This document shows, piece after piece, positions 54,308 through 62,318 of a stretch of DNA of 64,000 nt. Numbering within the stretch: position 1 is the first letter of the stretch; each line of letters starts with the position of its first letter. The stretch comes from Pseudoduganella violacea (GTDB lineage Bacteria; Pseudomonadota; Gammaproteobacteria; Burkholderiales; Burkholderiaceae_D), in assembly GCF_014191875.1 (NCBI RefSeq), contig NZ_JACHXD010000001.1, positions 248,001 through 312,000 on the forward strand, written 5' to 3'. The notes beneath the pieces were generated by a model. It searched no databases, had not been told where the DNA came from, and saw nothing but the letters and a program-made list of their open reading frames with translations. Made by a program: the position numbers and the translations under genes.

Positions 54308-55084
54308 TCACCAACGTTGCCAGGCATCGAAGCCCGTCTTCACGATCAGGATGGTCACCACCACCAGGAAGATACGGCGCACGAAACCGCTGCCATGCTT
54401 GAGTGCAAGCTTGGTCCCCAGCAAAGAACCGAGGACCTGGCACACCGCCATCATCAGACCCAACTGCCACAGCAGATGGCCGCTATAGCCGAACCACATC
54501 AGCGCCGCCAGATTGCAGGCCACGTTGACCACCTTGGCCGCCGCCGACGCGCCGAGGAAATCGAAGCCGAAGCAGCGCACAAACAGGAAGACCAGGAAGC
54601 TGCCCGTGCCCGGGCCAAAAAACCCGTCATAAAAACCGATCAGCGCGCCAACACCGATAGCCATCACCCGCTCCTTGGTGCCGGTATGCAGCGGCGCGTG
54701 CACGCTGCCCAAGTCTTTCTTGCGGAAGGTATAGATCGCCACCGCGATCAGCACGAAGGGCAAGAGGATGCGCATGAAATCGGCCGGAATCTTGGTCACC
54801 GTCACCGCACCGAGGAAGGCAAAGATAAACGCCGTAACCGCCGCCGGCGCCGCGGCCGACCATGCCACCCTGACCCGGCGCGAATAATTCACGGCTGCAG
54901 CGGCTGTGCCAAAAATCCCCGCCAGCTTACTGGTCCCGAACAGCGTCGCCGGCGCCGTCGAACTGAACGCCGAAAACAGCACCGGAATCTGGATCAATCC
55001 CCCGCCCCCGACCACCGCATCCACCAAACCCGCAGCAAACGCCGCCACCGCCAACATCGCAAACTCAAGCATGACACCCCGCAC
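54308..55084 (-). CDS. TSUP-family transporter (sulfite exporter TauE/SafE-like)
   Basis: This 258-residue inner-membrane protein has about eight hydrophobic segments. The family pattern VDAVVGGGGLIQIPVLFSAF is near the N-terminus, and the second repeat has GFYDGFFGPGTGSFLVFLFVRCFGFDFLGASAAAKVVN. TSUP proteins move sulfite, sulfonates or other small organic anions, usually outward, coupled to protons. The substrate is not predictable here. Its 3' end abuts parS site 2. Confidence 0.9.
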   Translation of the reverse strand: MRGVMLEFAMLAVAAFAAGLVDAVVGGGGLIQIPVLFSAFSSTAPATLFGTSKLAGIFGTAAAAVNYSRRVRVAWSAAAPAAVTAFIFAFLGAVTVTKIPADFMRILLPFVLIAVAIYTFRKKDLGSVHAPLHTGTKERVMAIGVGALIGFYDGFFGPGTGSFLVFLFVRCFGFDFLGASAAAKVVNVACNLAALMWFGYSGHLLWQLGLMMAVCQVLGSLLGTKLALKHGSGFVRRIFLVVVTILIVKTGFDAWQRW

Positions 55085-55130
55085 AACATCGTTATAAGAG
55101 GTCTCACATTGTACGGAATAAACGAAATCC

Positions 55131-55244
55131 GTTTGCGCTAGATCAAAGAATGTCCCACCCTGGTGTCAGGCACCAGAGGCGGACATTGTTTGCGCCAAAT
55201 CAAAGAATGTCCGACCTTGGTGCCTGACACCAGGGTTGGACATT
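55131..55244. repeat. Two tandem 57-bp repeats, each with a TGTCC...GGACA palindrome (palindromic repeat family, copies 2 and 3)
   Basis: Unit 1 (55131-55187) and unit 2 (55188-55244) both start GTTTGCGC, continue with ATCAAAGAATGTCC and end GGACATT. Each carries an imperfect hairpin (55150-55186 and 55207-55243) around TGGTGTCAGGCACCA or TGGTGCCTGACACCA. The core is the same as in the perfect palindrome at 11705-11761. The array lies between the TSUP gene start and the oligomer hydrolase stop. Confidence 0.88.
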
Positions 55245-55266
55245 TGTTGAGGAAGATCAATGCGCC

Positions 55267-57303
55267 TTAGTCGGGGATGTCGATGCGGGTACCGGTGGTG
55301 GTGATGGCGTTGGCGCCGGGGGCGCTGCTGAAAGCCGGCAGGTTCGCGCTGGTGATGGGGACGCTGGCGTCCGCCCGCGTTGTGGTGCGGATCAGCTGGG
55401 ACGGCGGTAGTGCGCTGCTGTTCTTGAGGTTGGCGTACACCGCGTCCAGCGCCCGGGCCAGGTAGACGTGCAGCGGGACGATGTTCTTCGGATAGACGGA
55501 GCTGAAGGAGTCGAAGTGGTTGGCGTTGGTGACTTCGATGTAGCGCAGCTTGCTGCCGCTGCCTTCGGTGGCGGCGTTCAATCCGACATAAGCGCGGGCG
55601 GCGTGATTGACGGGGATCAGGGCGTCGCTGCGGCCGGAGACGATGATGGCCGGTTTGCCTTTCAGATTGCCGCTGGCCTGCACTTCGCCAATGCCGTTGC
55701 GGACCTTGGTACTGAGCGCGGCCATCTCGGGCGACAGTGCCAAGCCGCTGATGGCGTCAACGCCCAGGACCAGGGAGCGCATGCAGAGGAAGGCGTCCAG
55801 CGACAGGTCGGCTTCTCCCGTCGAGGGCGATGTGCCGAAGGCATAGGACTTCGCGCCGCCCACCGAGTTCTCATACACGGGCGTGCCGATGATGCCGTTC
55901 TGCCCCGCGAAGCTGGCCGCCCTTTGCGCCGCCGTGAAAGGGATCAGGGCGCCGCCAGCGTCCACGGACGAGAAACTGATGCCGCATACCTTGTCGATCA
56001 CGGAGAAGCGTCCGTAGGCGTTCAAATAGGTGGTGGCGACGAGGATATTGGTCAGCGCATGCGCGCCTTGTATGACGTCGGTATCGGCCTGCCAGCCATA
56101 GGCTTTCAGCCGCGCCATGGCGTCGGCCTGCTGGCTGGTCAGGTCGACGCCGTTCAGCAGCCCCCTCTTCACCAGCGCCGAGCAGCGCGCCGCACTGCCG
56201 GCGATGCAGTGCTGGTATAGCGCCGCGTAGGTGGTGTAGTCGAACAGCGGCTTGCCTTGCGCCGACACCGCCGCCCCACCCTGCCGTATCGTGTAGCTGC
56301 CGGACTTGGGTTGGATCTGCGGCTCGGTCACGGCCACGGCGTCGATCAGGCCTTTGCTGTCCTGCTCCGCCGCCAGCAAGGCTGAGCCGCCGCCATTCGA
56401 AATGCTGGAGGCGATGGTCGCCGTATTCTCCGGCTTCAGGCGCACCTCGTGGCTCTTGCCGTCATCGGACAGGGCGCCGTATTTCTCGTTCAGGACATAG
56501 AAGGCAAACTCGATGGCCTGCAGCGTGACCTTGCCCCAATCCTTCTCCGGATTCTGCTGCGAGTGCGCATGCTTGAAGGCGACGCGGTTGGGATAGTCGC
56601 GCAGGAAAGCGGCGCGTTCCGCATCGCTCAGCGCCGGCGCGAAGTGGGCATCCTTGCCTGCCGCCGTGCGCGTGGCGCGCACGCCGTTCTGCAGGTTCAC
56701 GCTATCGTCGTCGAAGGTGTACATGCCATTGCCGCTGCCCTTGTCGGCATAGGCCACGGCGCAGTTGTTCTTCAGCCCCCATTCGCCCGAGCTGCCGATG
56801 GCGCCATAGATCCCGCGCGAACCGCTCGACGTGCCGGTGACGATGCAGGGATTGACCGGATCGAAGCTGGCCGGCACCTGCACCAGTAAAGTCACATTCT
56901 GCTTGCCGCTGCCATCGTCGGTGTACGCCATGTACTCGGCGCCGGCGATCTTGCCCTCGCCCGGCGTCACCACGCCGGCGGCATTCACGTTCGGCCCGTA
57001 CATGGTGCCGTAGCCGCTGTTGGCGGCGATATCGAGCACGGCGCGGTAATTGGCCCAGATCGCGTTGCGGCGCAATTCAGCGGCGGTGGGATTGGTCGGA
57101 TCAGCGTAGGCCGGCTGGGCGCCGGCCAATCCGGTCTTGCCCAGGCCTGCGGTCAGCAGGTCGTCGCTATTGCCGTCGTAGTTCTTGACGGTGACCGCGC
57201 CGAGAAAGGATGGCTTGGTGTTGACGCTATCGGAAAAAGTGCTGCTGCAGGATGTCAGCGCCAGCATGGCGGCGCTGGCCATGGCCAGTTTTTGGATTTG
57301 CAT
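55267..57303 (-). CDS. D-(-)-3-hydroxybutyrate oligomer hydrolase, lipoprotein-type
   Basis: The 678-residue protein begins MQIQKLAMASAAMLALTSCSS, with lipobox-like LTSC suggesting lipid anchoring. The nucleophile is in the family motif CIVTGTSSGSRGIYGAIGSSGEWGLKN near residue 165. Other conserved parts are VAYADKGSGNGMYTFDDDSV, HSQQNPEKDWGKVTL, SNGGGSALLAAEQD and the late His region VTNANHFDSFSS. This family cleaves 3-hydroxybutyrate dimers and oligomers released from PHB. Normal length for the family. It complements the depolymerases at 13519 and 28681. Confidence 0.9.
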   Translation of the reverse strand: MQIQKLAMASAAMLALTSCSSTFSDSVNTKPSFLGAVTVKNYDGNSDDLLTAGLGKTGLAGAQPAYADPTNPTAAELRRNAIWANYRAVLDIAANSGYGTMYGPNVNAAGVVTPGEGKIAGAEYMAYTDDGSGKQNVTLLVQVPASFDPVNPCIVTGTSSGSRGIYGAIGSSGEWGLKNNCAVAYADKGSGNGMYTFDDDSVNLQNGVRATRTAAGKDAHFAPALSDAERAAFLRDYPNRVAFKHAHSQQNPEKDWGKVTLQAIEFAFYVLNEKYGALSDDGKSHEVRLKPENTATIASSISNGGGSALLAAEQDSKGLIDAVAVTEPQIQPKSGSYTIRQGGAAVSAQGKPLFDYTTYAALYQHCIAGSAARCSALVKRGLLNGVDLTSQQADAMARLKAYGWQADTDVIQGAHALTNILVATTYLNAYGRFSVIDKVCGISFSSVDAGGALIPFTAAQRAASFAGQNGIIGTPVYENSVGGAKSYAFGTSPSTGEADLSLDAFLCMRSLVLGVDAISGLALSPEMAALSTKVRNGIGEVQASGNLKGKPAIIVSGRSDALIPVNHAARAYVGLNAATEGSGSKLRYIEVTNANHFDSFSSVYPKNIVPLHVYLARALDAVYANLKNSSALPPSQLIRTTTRADASVPITSANLPAFSSAPGANAITTTGTRIDIPD

Positions 57304-57370
57304 ATCGTGTCCTCATTCTTCGGTCATGAAAAAGTGGAACCAGCAACTTGCTTGCTACAAGTACCTCTGA

Positions 57371-57398
57371 AAAGAAAAACGCCGGACATCGTCCGGCG
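57371..57398 (-). terminator. Intrinsic terminator of the second Liv-type operon
   Basis: The stem CGCCGGAC/GTCCGGCG (57380-57387 and 57391-57398) with loop ATC is followed on the minus strand by TTTTTCTTTTC. It is located 16 bases after the livM-type stop. Confidence 0.9.
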
Positions 57399-57413
57399 CT
57401 TTCGGGTCTTGCT

Positions 57414-58388
57414 TCAGGCAGATCTTCTTCTGCCTGTGAGGGCGACAATTTCGCCCACGATGCCTTTCCTGAACAGCAGCACGCAGGTGACGAAGATCAG
57501 ACCCGTCACCATATTCACCGCCTCGCCCAGGGTATTGAACCATTCCACGCCGGTGTGCGATGCGACGAAGGTGCCGAAGTCACCCAGCTTGTTTTCCAGC
57601 GCGATGATGATGATGGCGCCGATAATCGGGCCGACCAGGGTGCCCATGCCGCCCACGAGCGTCATCAGGATCACCAGGCCGGACATGGCCCAGTGCACAT
57701 CGGTCAAGGTCTCAAATCCCAGCACCACGGTCTTGGTGGCGCCGGCCAACGCGGCCAGTGAAGCCGACAGCACGAAGGCCATCAGCTTGTACTTGTCCAC
57801 GTCGTAGCCGAGCGAGATGGCGCGCGGCTCGTTTTCCTTGATCGCCTTCAGGGTTTGGCCGAAAGGCGAATGCACGGTGCGCATGATGAGGGCAAAGCCG
57901 GCCACCGCGATCGCCAGCACCACGTAGTACATGGTCAGATCGTCGTGCAGATCGATCATGCCGAGCAGCTTGCCGCGCGGGACGCCTTGCAAGCCATCTT
58001 CGCCGCCCGTGAAATCGGTGAAGCGCAGGCCGGCGAAATACACCATCTGCGCCAGCGCCAGCGTGATCATGGAGAAGTAAATGCCTTGGCGGCGGATCGC
58101 CAGCGATCCCATGACAAAGCCGATCAGCGCGCCCGCCGCCACGCCGGCCAGCAGCGCCATCTCGAACGGCAAGCCCCAGTTGCGCAGCGCATTGCCGGTG
58201 GCATAGCCGGCCGCGCCGAAGAAGGCCGCGTGGCCGAAGGACAGCAGGCCGGTAAAGCCAATCAGCAGATTGAAGGCGCAGGCAAACAGCGCGAAGCACA
58301 GAAGCTTCATCAGGAAGACCGGATAGCCGACAAAGGGCGCGGCCAGGGTCAAGGCAAAGGCAATCGCATAGCCGATTTTCTTGTTCAT
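57414..58388 (-). CDS. livM: Branched-chain amino-acid ABC transporter permease (LivM type), second system
   Basis: The 324-residue permease begins MNKKIGYAIAFALTLAAPFVGYPVFLMKLLCFALFACAFNLL. It has GFTGLLSFGHAAFFGAAGYATG, RRQGIYFSMITLALAQMVYF and the coupling helix TLKAIKENEPRAISLGYDVDKYKL. These match true LivM/urea-type branched-chain permeases more closely than the first cluster does. A much longer open frame upstream overlaps the LivH gene and is rejected. Last gene of the operon. Confidence 0.9.
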   Translation of the reverse strand: MNKKIGYAIAFALTLAAPFVGYPVFLMKLLCFALFACAFNLLIGFTGLLSFGHAAFFGAAGYATGNALRNWGLPFEMALLAGVAAGALIGFVMGSLAIRRQGIYFSMITLALAQMVYFAGLRFTDFTGGEDGLQGVPRGKLLGMIDLHDDLTMYYVVLAIAVAGFALIMRTVHSPFGQTLKAIKENEPRAISLGYDVDKYKLMAFVLSASLAALAGATKTVVLGFETLTDVHWAMSGLVILMTLVGGMGTLVGPIIGAIIIIALENKLGDFGTFVASHTGVEWFNTLGEAVNMVTGLIFVTCVLLFRKGIVGEIVALTGRRRSA

Positions 58389-58399
58389 TCCAGACTCCC

Positions 58400-59284
58400 T
58401 TATTTCTCTTTGCCGAACAGGCCGGCGGGACGCAGCAGCAGCACGATCACCATCACCACGAAGACCACGGTGGACGAACCTTCGGGATAAAAGACCTTGG
58501 TCAAACCTTCGATCACACCCAGTCCGAGGCCGGTCAGGATCGATCCCATGATGGAGCCCATGCCGCCGATCACCACCACGGCGAACACCACGATTATCAG
58601 GTTGGAGCCCATCAGCGGCGTCACCTGGATGATGGGCGCCGCCAGCACGCCGGCGAAGCCCGCCAGCGCCACGCCGAAGCCATAGGTCAGCGTCACCATC
58701 AGCGGCACATTGATGCCGAAAGCCTCCACCATCTTGGGATTCTCGGTGCCGGCGCGCAGATAAGAACCGAGCTTGGTTTTCTCGATCACATACCAGGTGC
58801 TGATGCAGACGACGAGGGACGCCACCACCACCCAGGCGCGGTAATTCGGCATCACCATAAAGCCCAAGTCCGTCGCGCCCTGCAGCTGGGACGGCGTTTC
58901 GAACGGCTGACCGGAAACGCCGTAGAAGGAACGGAATAGGCCTTCGATCAGCAGCGTGATGCCGAAGGTCAGCAGCAGCCCATACAGATGATCGAGCTTG
59001 TACAGCCAGCGCAGCATGGTCTTCTCGATGACCACACCGAGCACACCGACGATCAGCGGCGCGGCCACCAGCATCACCCAGTAGCTCAGGCCGAAATAGC
59101 TCATGCCCATCCACGCCAGGAAAGCACCCATCATATACAGGGCGCCATGGGAAAAATTAATCACGTTCAGCAGGCCGAAGATGACCGCCAAGCCAAGGGA
59201 TAACATCGCATAGAAGGAGCCGTTGACGAGACCCAGCAACAACTGGCTCATCAAGGCTGGCAGGGGGACACCGAAAATATCCAT
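58400..59284 (-). CDS. livH: Branched-chain amino-acid ABC transporter permease (LivH type), second system
   Basis: This 294-residue permease starts at MDIFGVPLPALMSQLLLGLVNGSFYAMLSLGLAVIFG (ATG 59284, AGGAG just upstream). NFSHGALYMMGAF and the coupling region TKLGSYLRAGTENPKMVEAFGIN follow. The 3' end VIVLLLRPAGLFGKEK is typical. Starts further upstream would add a non-membrane tail without support. It pairs with the LivM-type protein 11 bases downstream. Confidence 0.9.
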   Translation of the reverse strand: MDIFGVPLPALMSQLLLGLVNGSFYAMLSLGLAVIFGLLNVINFSHGALYMMGAFLAWMGMSYFGLSYWVMLVAAPLIVGVLGVVIEKTMLRWLYKLDHLYGLLLTFGITLLIEGLFRSFYGVSGQPFETPSQLQGATDLGFMVMPNYRAWVVVASLVVCISTWYVIEKTKLGSYLRAGTENPKMVEAFGINVPLMVTLTYGFGVALAGFAGVLAAPIIQVTPLMGSNLIIVVFAVVVIGGMGSIMGSILTGLGLGVIEGLTKVFYPEGSSTVVFVVMVIVLLLRPAGLFGKEK

Positions 59285-59400
59285 GGCTGCACACAGGAGA
59301 GGGAGTGAAAAAAACGGCGCAGCAAAACCGGGACGAGGGCGCTGCGCCGGGGCTAAACGACAGGCGCCGCGCACTATCGCGGCGCCCTCTTCCGACTACA

Positions 59401-60609
59401 TCATTTCCAGAGCGGGCACTTGGTTTCGGCCTTGGTCAGATAGGCCTGGTCGCCCGGCACGGTGGCCACGACCTTGTAGTAATCCCAGGGATATTTCGAT
59501 TCCGCGGGCTTCTTCACTTCCATCAGGTACATATCGTGCACCATGCGGCCGTCGGGACGGATCACGCCGTTCTTGGTGAACATATCGTTGATCGGCGTTT
59601 TCTTCAGATGGGCCATGACCTTCTCCGAATCGTCGCTGCCGACCGCCTTCACCGCTTTCAGATAGTTGGCCGCCGCCGAGTAATCGGCCGCCTGCAGCAT
59701 GGACGGCTCTTTCTTCATCTTGGCGAAATAGCGTTTGGACCAGGCGCGCGTGTCGTCGTTCATATCCCAGTACCAGCCGTCGGTCAGGTACATGCCCTGA
59801 GTGGTGTTCAGGCCCAGCGAGTGAATGTCGTTGATGAAGATCAGCAGGCCCGCCATCTTCATCTTCTTGCTGATGCCGAATTCATTGGCGGCCTTGATCG
59901 AGTTAATGGCGTCGCCGCCGGCATTCGCCAGGCCCAGGATCTGCGCATTCGAGGATTGCGCCTGCAGCAGGAAGGAAGAGAAGTCCGATGCCGACAGCGG
60001 ATGCTTGACGCCGCCCAGCACCTTGCCGCCCGCCGTTTTCACCACGTCCGCCGTATCTTTTTCCAGCGAGTGGCCGAAGGCATAGTCGGCGGTCAGGAAG
60101 TACCAGTTCTTGCCGCCCTGCTTGACGATGGCGCCGCCGGTGCCGCGCGCCAAGGCCACGGTGTCGTAAGCGTAGTGCACGGTGAAGGGCGTGCATTCCT
60201 CATTGGTCAGGCGCGAGGAACCGGCGCCGATGGAGATGAACACGCGCTTCTTTTCGGACGCGATCTTGGCCATGGCCAGGTTGGCACCGGAATTGGTGCC
60301 TCCGATCAGCATGTCCACGCCCTGCTGGTCGAACCATTCGCGCGCCTTGGAGGCGGCGATATCGGCCTTGTTCTGGTGGTCGGCCGAAATGAATTCGACT
60401 TTCTTGCCGGCGATGACCACGCCCGCATCGGCAATCGCCATCTTGATCGCTTCCGCCCCGCCTAAGCCGTCGATGTCGGAATAGAGGCCTGACATATCGG
60501 TGATGAAACCGATCTTGATGGTGTCACCCGACACCTGCGCCTGGGCGGCGCCGGAAATGCCAAATGCACAGGCGGCAGCGGCCACAGTGGCGAGAGCTTT
60601 GCGTTTCAT
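59401..60609 (-). CDS. ABC transporter substrate-binding protein (LivK/HAAT family), second system
   Basis: This 402-residue periplasmic protein has a signal peptide (MKRKALATVAAAACAFGISGAAQA, cleavage after AQA). The mature part begins with IKIGFITDMSGLYSDIDGLGGAEAIKMAIADAG. Binding-cleft segments include GGTNSGANLAMAKIASEKK and FLTADYAFGHSLEKDT. The ATG follows CGGAGACAAA. It lies between livF and livH, and the 74-base gap to livF is the widest in the operon. Ligand unresolved; the binding-protein group includes branched-chain amino acid and aromatic acid binders. Confidence 0.9.
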   Translation of the reverse strand: MKRKALATVAAAACAFGISGAAQAQVSGDTIKIGFITDMSGLYSDIDGLGGAEAIKMAIADAGVVIAGKKVEFISADHQNKADIAASKAREWFDQQGVDMLIGGTNSGANLAMAKIASEKKRVFISIGAGSSRLTNEECTPFTVHYAYDTVALARGTGGAIVKQGGKNWYFLTADYAFGHSLEKDTADVVKTAGGKVLGGVKHPLSASDFSSFLLQAQSSNAQILGLANAGGDAINSIKAANEFGISKKMKMAGLLIFINDIHSLGLNTTQGMYLTDGWYWDMNDDTRAWSKRYFAKMKKEPSMLQAADYSAAANYLKAVKAVGSDDSEKVMAHLKKTPINDMFTKNGVIRPDGRMVHDMYLMEVKKPAESKYPWDYYKVVATVPGDQAYLTKAETKCPLWK

Positions 60610-60683
60610 TTTGTCTCCGTTTTAGGATTGTAGTAATCGATTTTGTACAGCTATGTACTACTTACACATACTTAGACTTGGTA

Positions 60684-61391
60684 TTACACGCCCAACAACT
60701 CAGTCAACACCGGCATCTTGGCGTCCAACTGGGATGCAGCAAAAGTCTCGACAATCTGACCGTGCTCCATCACATAGAACCGGTCCGCCAGCGGCGCGGC
60801 GAAACGGAAATTCTGCTCCACCATGACGATGGTGTAGCCCTTGGCTTTGAGGGTGGTGATCATGCGCGCCAGCCCCTGCACGATGACGGGCGCCAGGCCT
60901 TCGGAGATCTCGTCCAGCAGCAGCAGCTTGGCGCCGGTGCGCAGGATGCGCGCCACGGCCAGCATCTGCTGCTCGCCGCCGGAAAGCCGCGTGCCCTGGC
61001 TGTTGCGGCGCTCTTTCAGATTCGGGAACATGGAGTAGATCTCATCCACCTCCATGCCCTTGCCGTTGGTCTTCAGCGTGGGCGGCAGCATCAGGTTTTC
61101 TTCGGTGGAGAGCGAAGAAAAAATCGCGCGCTCTTCCGGGCAGTAGCCGACGCCGAGGTGGGCCACCTTATGCGTCGGCATGCCGACCGCTTCCGTGCCA
61201 TTGATCTTGATCGAGCCTTTGCGCGCGCCGGTCAGGCCCATGATGGCGCGCAGCGTGGTGGTGCGGCCGGCGCCGTTGCGGCCCAGCAGGGTCACGACTT
61301 CACCCGGTTTTACCGTGATGTTCACGTCATGCAGGATGTGGGATTCGCCATACCAGGCTTGCAGATTGCTGATTTCGAGTGCGCTCGTCAT
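60684..61391 (-). CDS. livF: Branched-chain amino-acid ABC transporter ATP-binding protein (LivF type) with Walker A Lys-to-Arg change
   Basis: This 235-residue ATPase has Walker A GRNGAGRTTTL with Arg43 (CGC, 61265-61263) where Lys is nearly invariant in P-loop ATPases. The signature LSGGEQQMLAVARIL, Walker B LLLLDEISEG and the EQNF switch are otherwise normal. I recall similar GAGRTT loops in other betaproteobacterial LivF-like proteins, which would mean the change is tolerated, but I cannot check this here. It starts 1 base after the LivG stop. Confidence 0.9.
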   Translation of the reverse strand: MTSALEISNLQAWYGESHILHDVNITVKPGEVVTLLGRNGAGRTTTLRAIMGLTGARKGSIKINGTEAVGMPTHKVAHLGVGYCPEERAIFSSLSTEENLMLPPTLKTNGKGMEVDEIYSMFPNLKERRNSQGTRLSGGEQQMLAVARILRTGAKLLLLDEISEGLAPVIVQGLARMITTLKAKGYTIVMVEQNFRFAAPLADRFYVMEHGQIVETFAASQLDAKMPVLTELLGV

Positions 61392-61392
61392 C

Positions 61393-62163
61393 TCAATGGG
61401 CTCCCGCCAGCTCGGTGGCTTCGGTGCCCATATACGCTTCCATCACCTGGGCGTTCTTCGATACTTCGGCGTAGCTGCCTTCGGCCAGCATGGCGCCGCG
61501 CTGCAGCACCGAGATCTTGTTGCAGATACCGGACACCACATTCATATTGTGTTCGACCATGAGGATGGTGCGTCCCGCCGAAACCTTCTTGATCAGCTCC
61601 GTCACGCGGTGCACGTCTTCGTGGCCCATGCCCTGGGTCGGTTCGTCGAGCAGCATCAGCTCCGGTTCCATCGCCAGGGTGGTGGCGATTTCCAGCGCGC
61701 GCTTACGGCCGTAGGGCATATCGACGGTGATGGTGTCGGCGAAGCTGCCCAGGTCCACCTCTTCCAGCAGTTCCATGGCGCGGCCATTCAGCTGGTCCAG
61801 ACTGCGCTCGCTCTGCCAGAAATGAAAGGTCGTACCGAGCTTGCGCTGCAAGCCGATGCGGACATTTTGCAACACTGTGAGGTGGGGGAAGACGGCGGAA
61901 ATCTGAAAAGAGCGGATCACGCCCATGCGCGCGATCTGCGCCGGCCTGGCGGCGGTGATGTCTTTTCCATTGAATAGAATCTGTCCCGAGGTGGGAACCA
62001 GGAACTTGGTCAGCAGGTTGAAGCAGGTGGTTTTGCCGGCCCCGTTAGGGCCGATCAGTGCGTGGATATGGCCGCGCTGCACCTTCAGGTTCACTCCGTT
62101 TACAGCAGTGAATCCCCTGAACTCCTTGGTCAAATCTCTTGTTTCCAAGATAAAGTTTGACAT
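61393..62163 (-). CDS. livG: Branched-chain amino-acid ABC transporter ATP-binding protein (LivG type), second system
   Basis: This 256-residue ATPase has Walker A GPNGAGKTTCFNLLTKF, the LivG-typical MGVIRSFQISAVFPHLTVLQNVRIGLQRK, Walker B LMLLDEPTQGM and MVEHNMNVV. The region before Walker B reads MPYGRKRALEIATTLA in place of a canonical LSGG signature, as is usual for LivG. First gene of the operon, with AGGAGACACA before the ATG and a promoter at 62207-62235. Confidence 0.92.
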   Translation of the reverse strand: MSNFILETRDLTKEFRGFTAVNGVNLKVQRGHIHALIGPNGAGKTTCFNLLTKFLVPTSGQILFNGKDITAARPAQIARMGVIRSFQISAVFPHLTVLQNVRIGLQRKLGTTFHFWQSERSLDQLNGRAMELLEEVDLGSFADTITVDMPYGRKRALEIATTLAMEPELMLLDEPTQGMGHEDVHRVTELIKKVSAGRTILMVEHNMNVVSGICNKISVLQRGAMLAEGSYAEVSKNAQVMEAYMGTEATELAGAH

Positions 62164-62206
62164 TGTGTCTCCTGGTTATTCTTTGCATAAAGCTAAAGTT
62201 TTTTAG

Positions 62207-62235
62207 ATCATACACAGAATAAATTTTCGTCACAA
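62207..62235 (-). promoter_or_regulatory. Sigma-70 promoter of the second Liv-type operon
   Basis: On the minus strand, -35 TTGTGA (62235-62230) and -10 TATGAT (62212-62207) are separated by 17 bases. The -10 lies 43 bases upstream of the livG start. The leader is AT-rich, unlike the surrounding DNA. Confidence 0.65.
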
Positions 62236-62318
62236 TACGGTATAACTACCATGATCTTCAGCAGTTTACGCCTGGCTTCCTCTTGTGCTGCTTGAGATTC
62301 CGTAAAGCGCCTGTCGCT

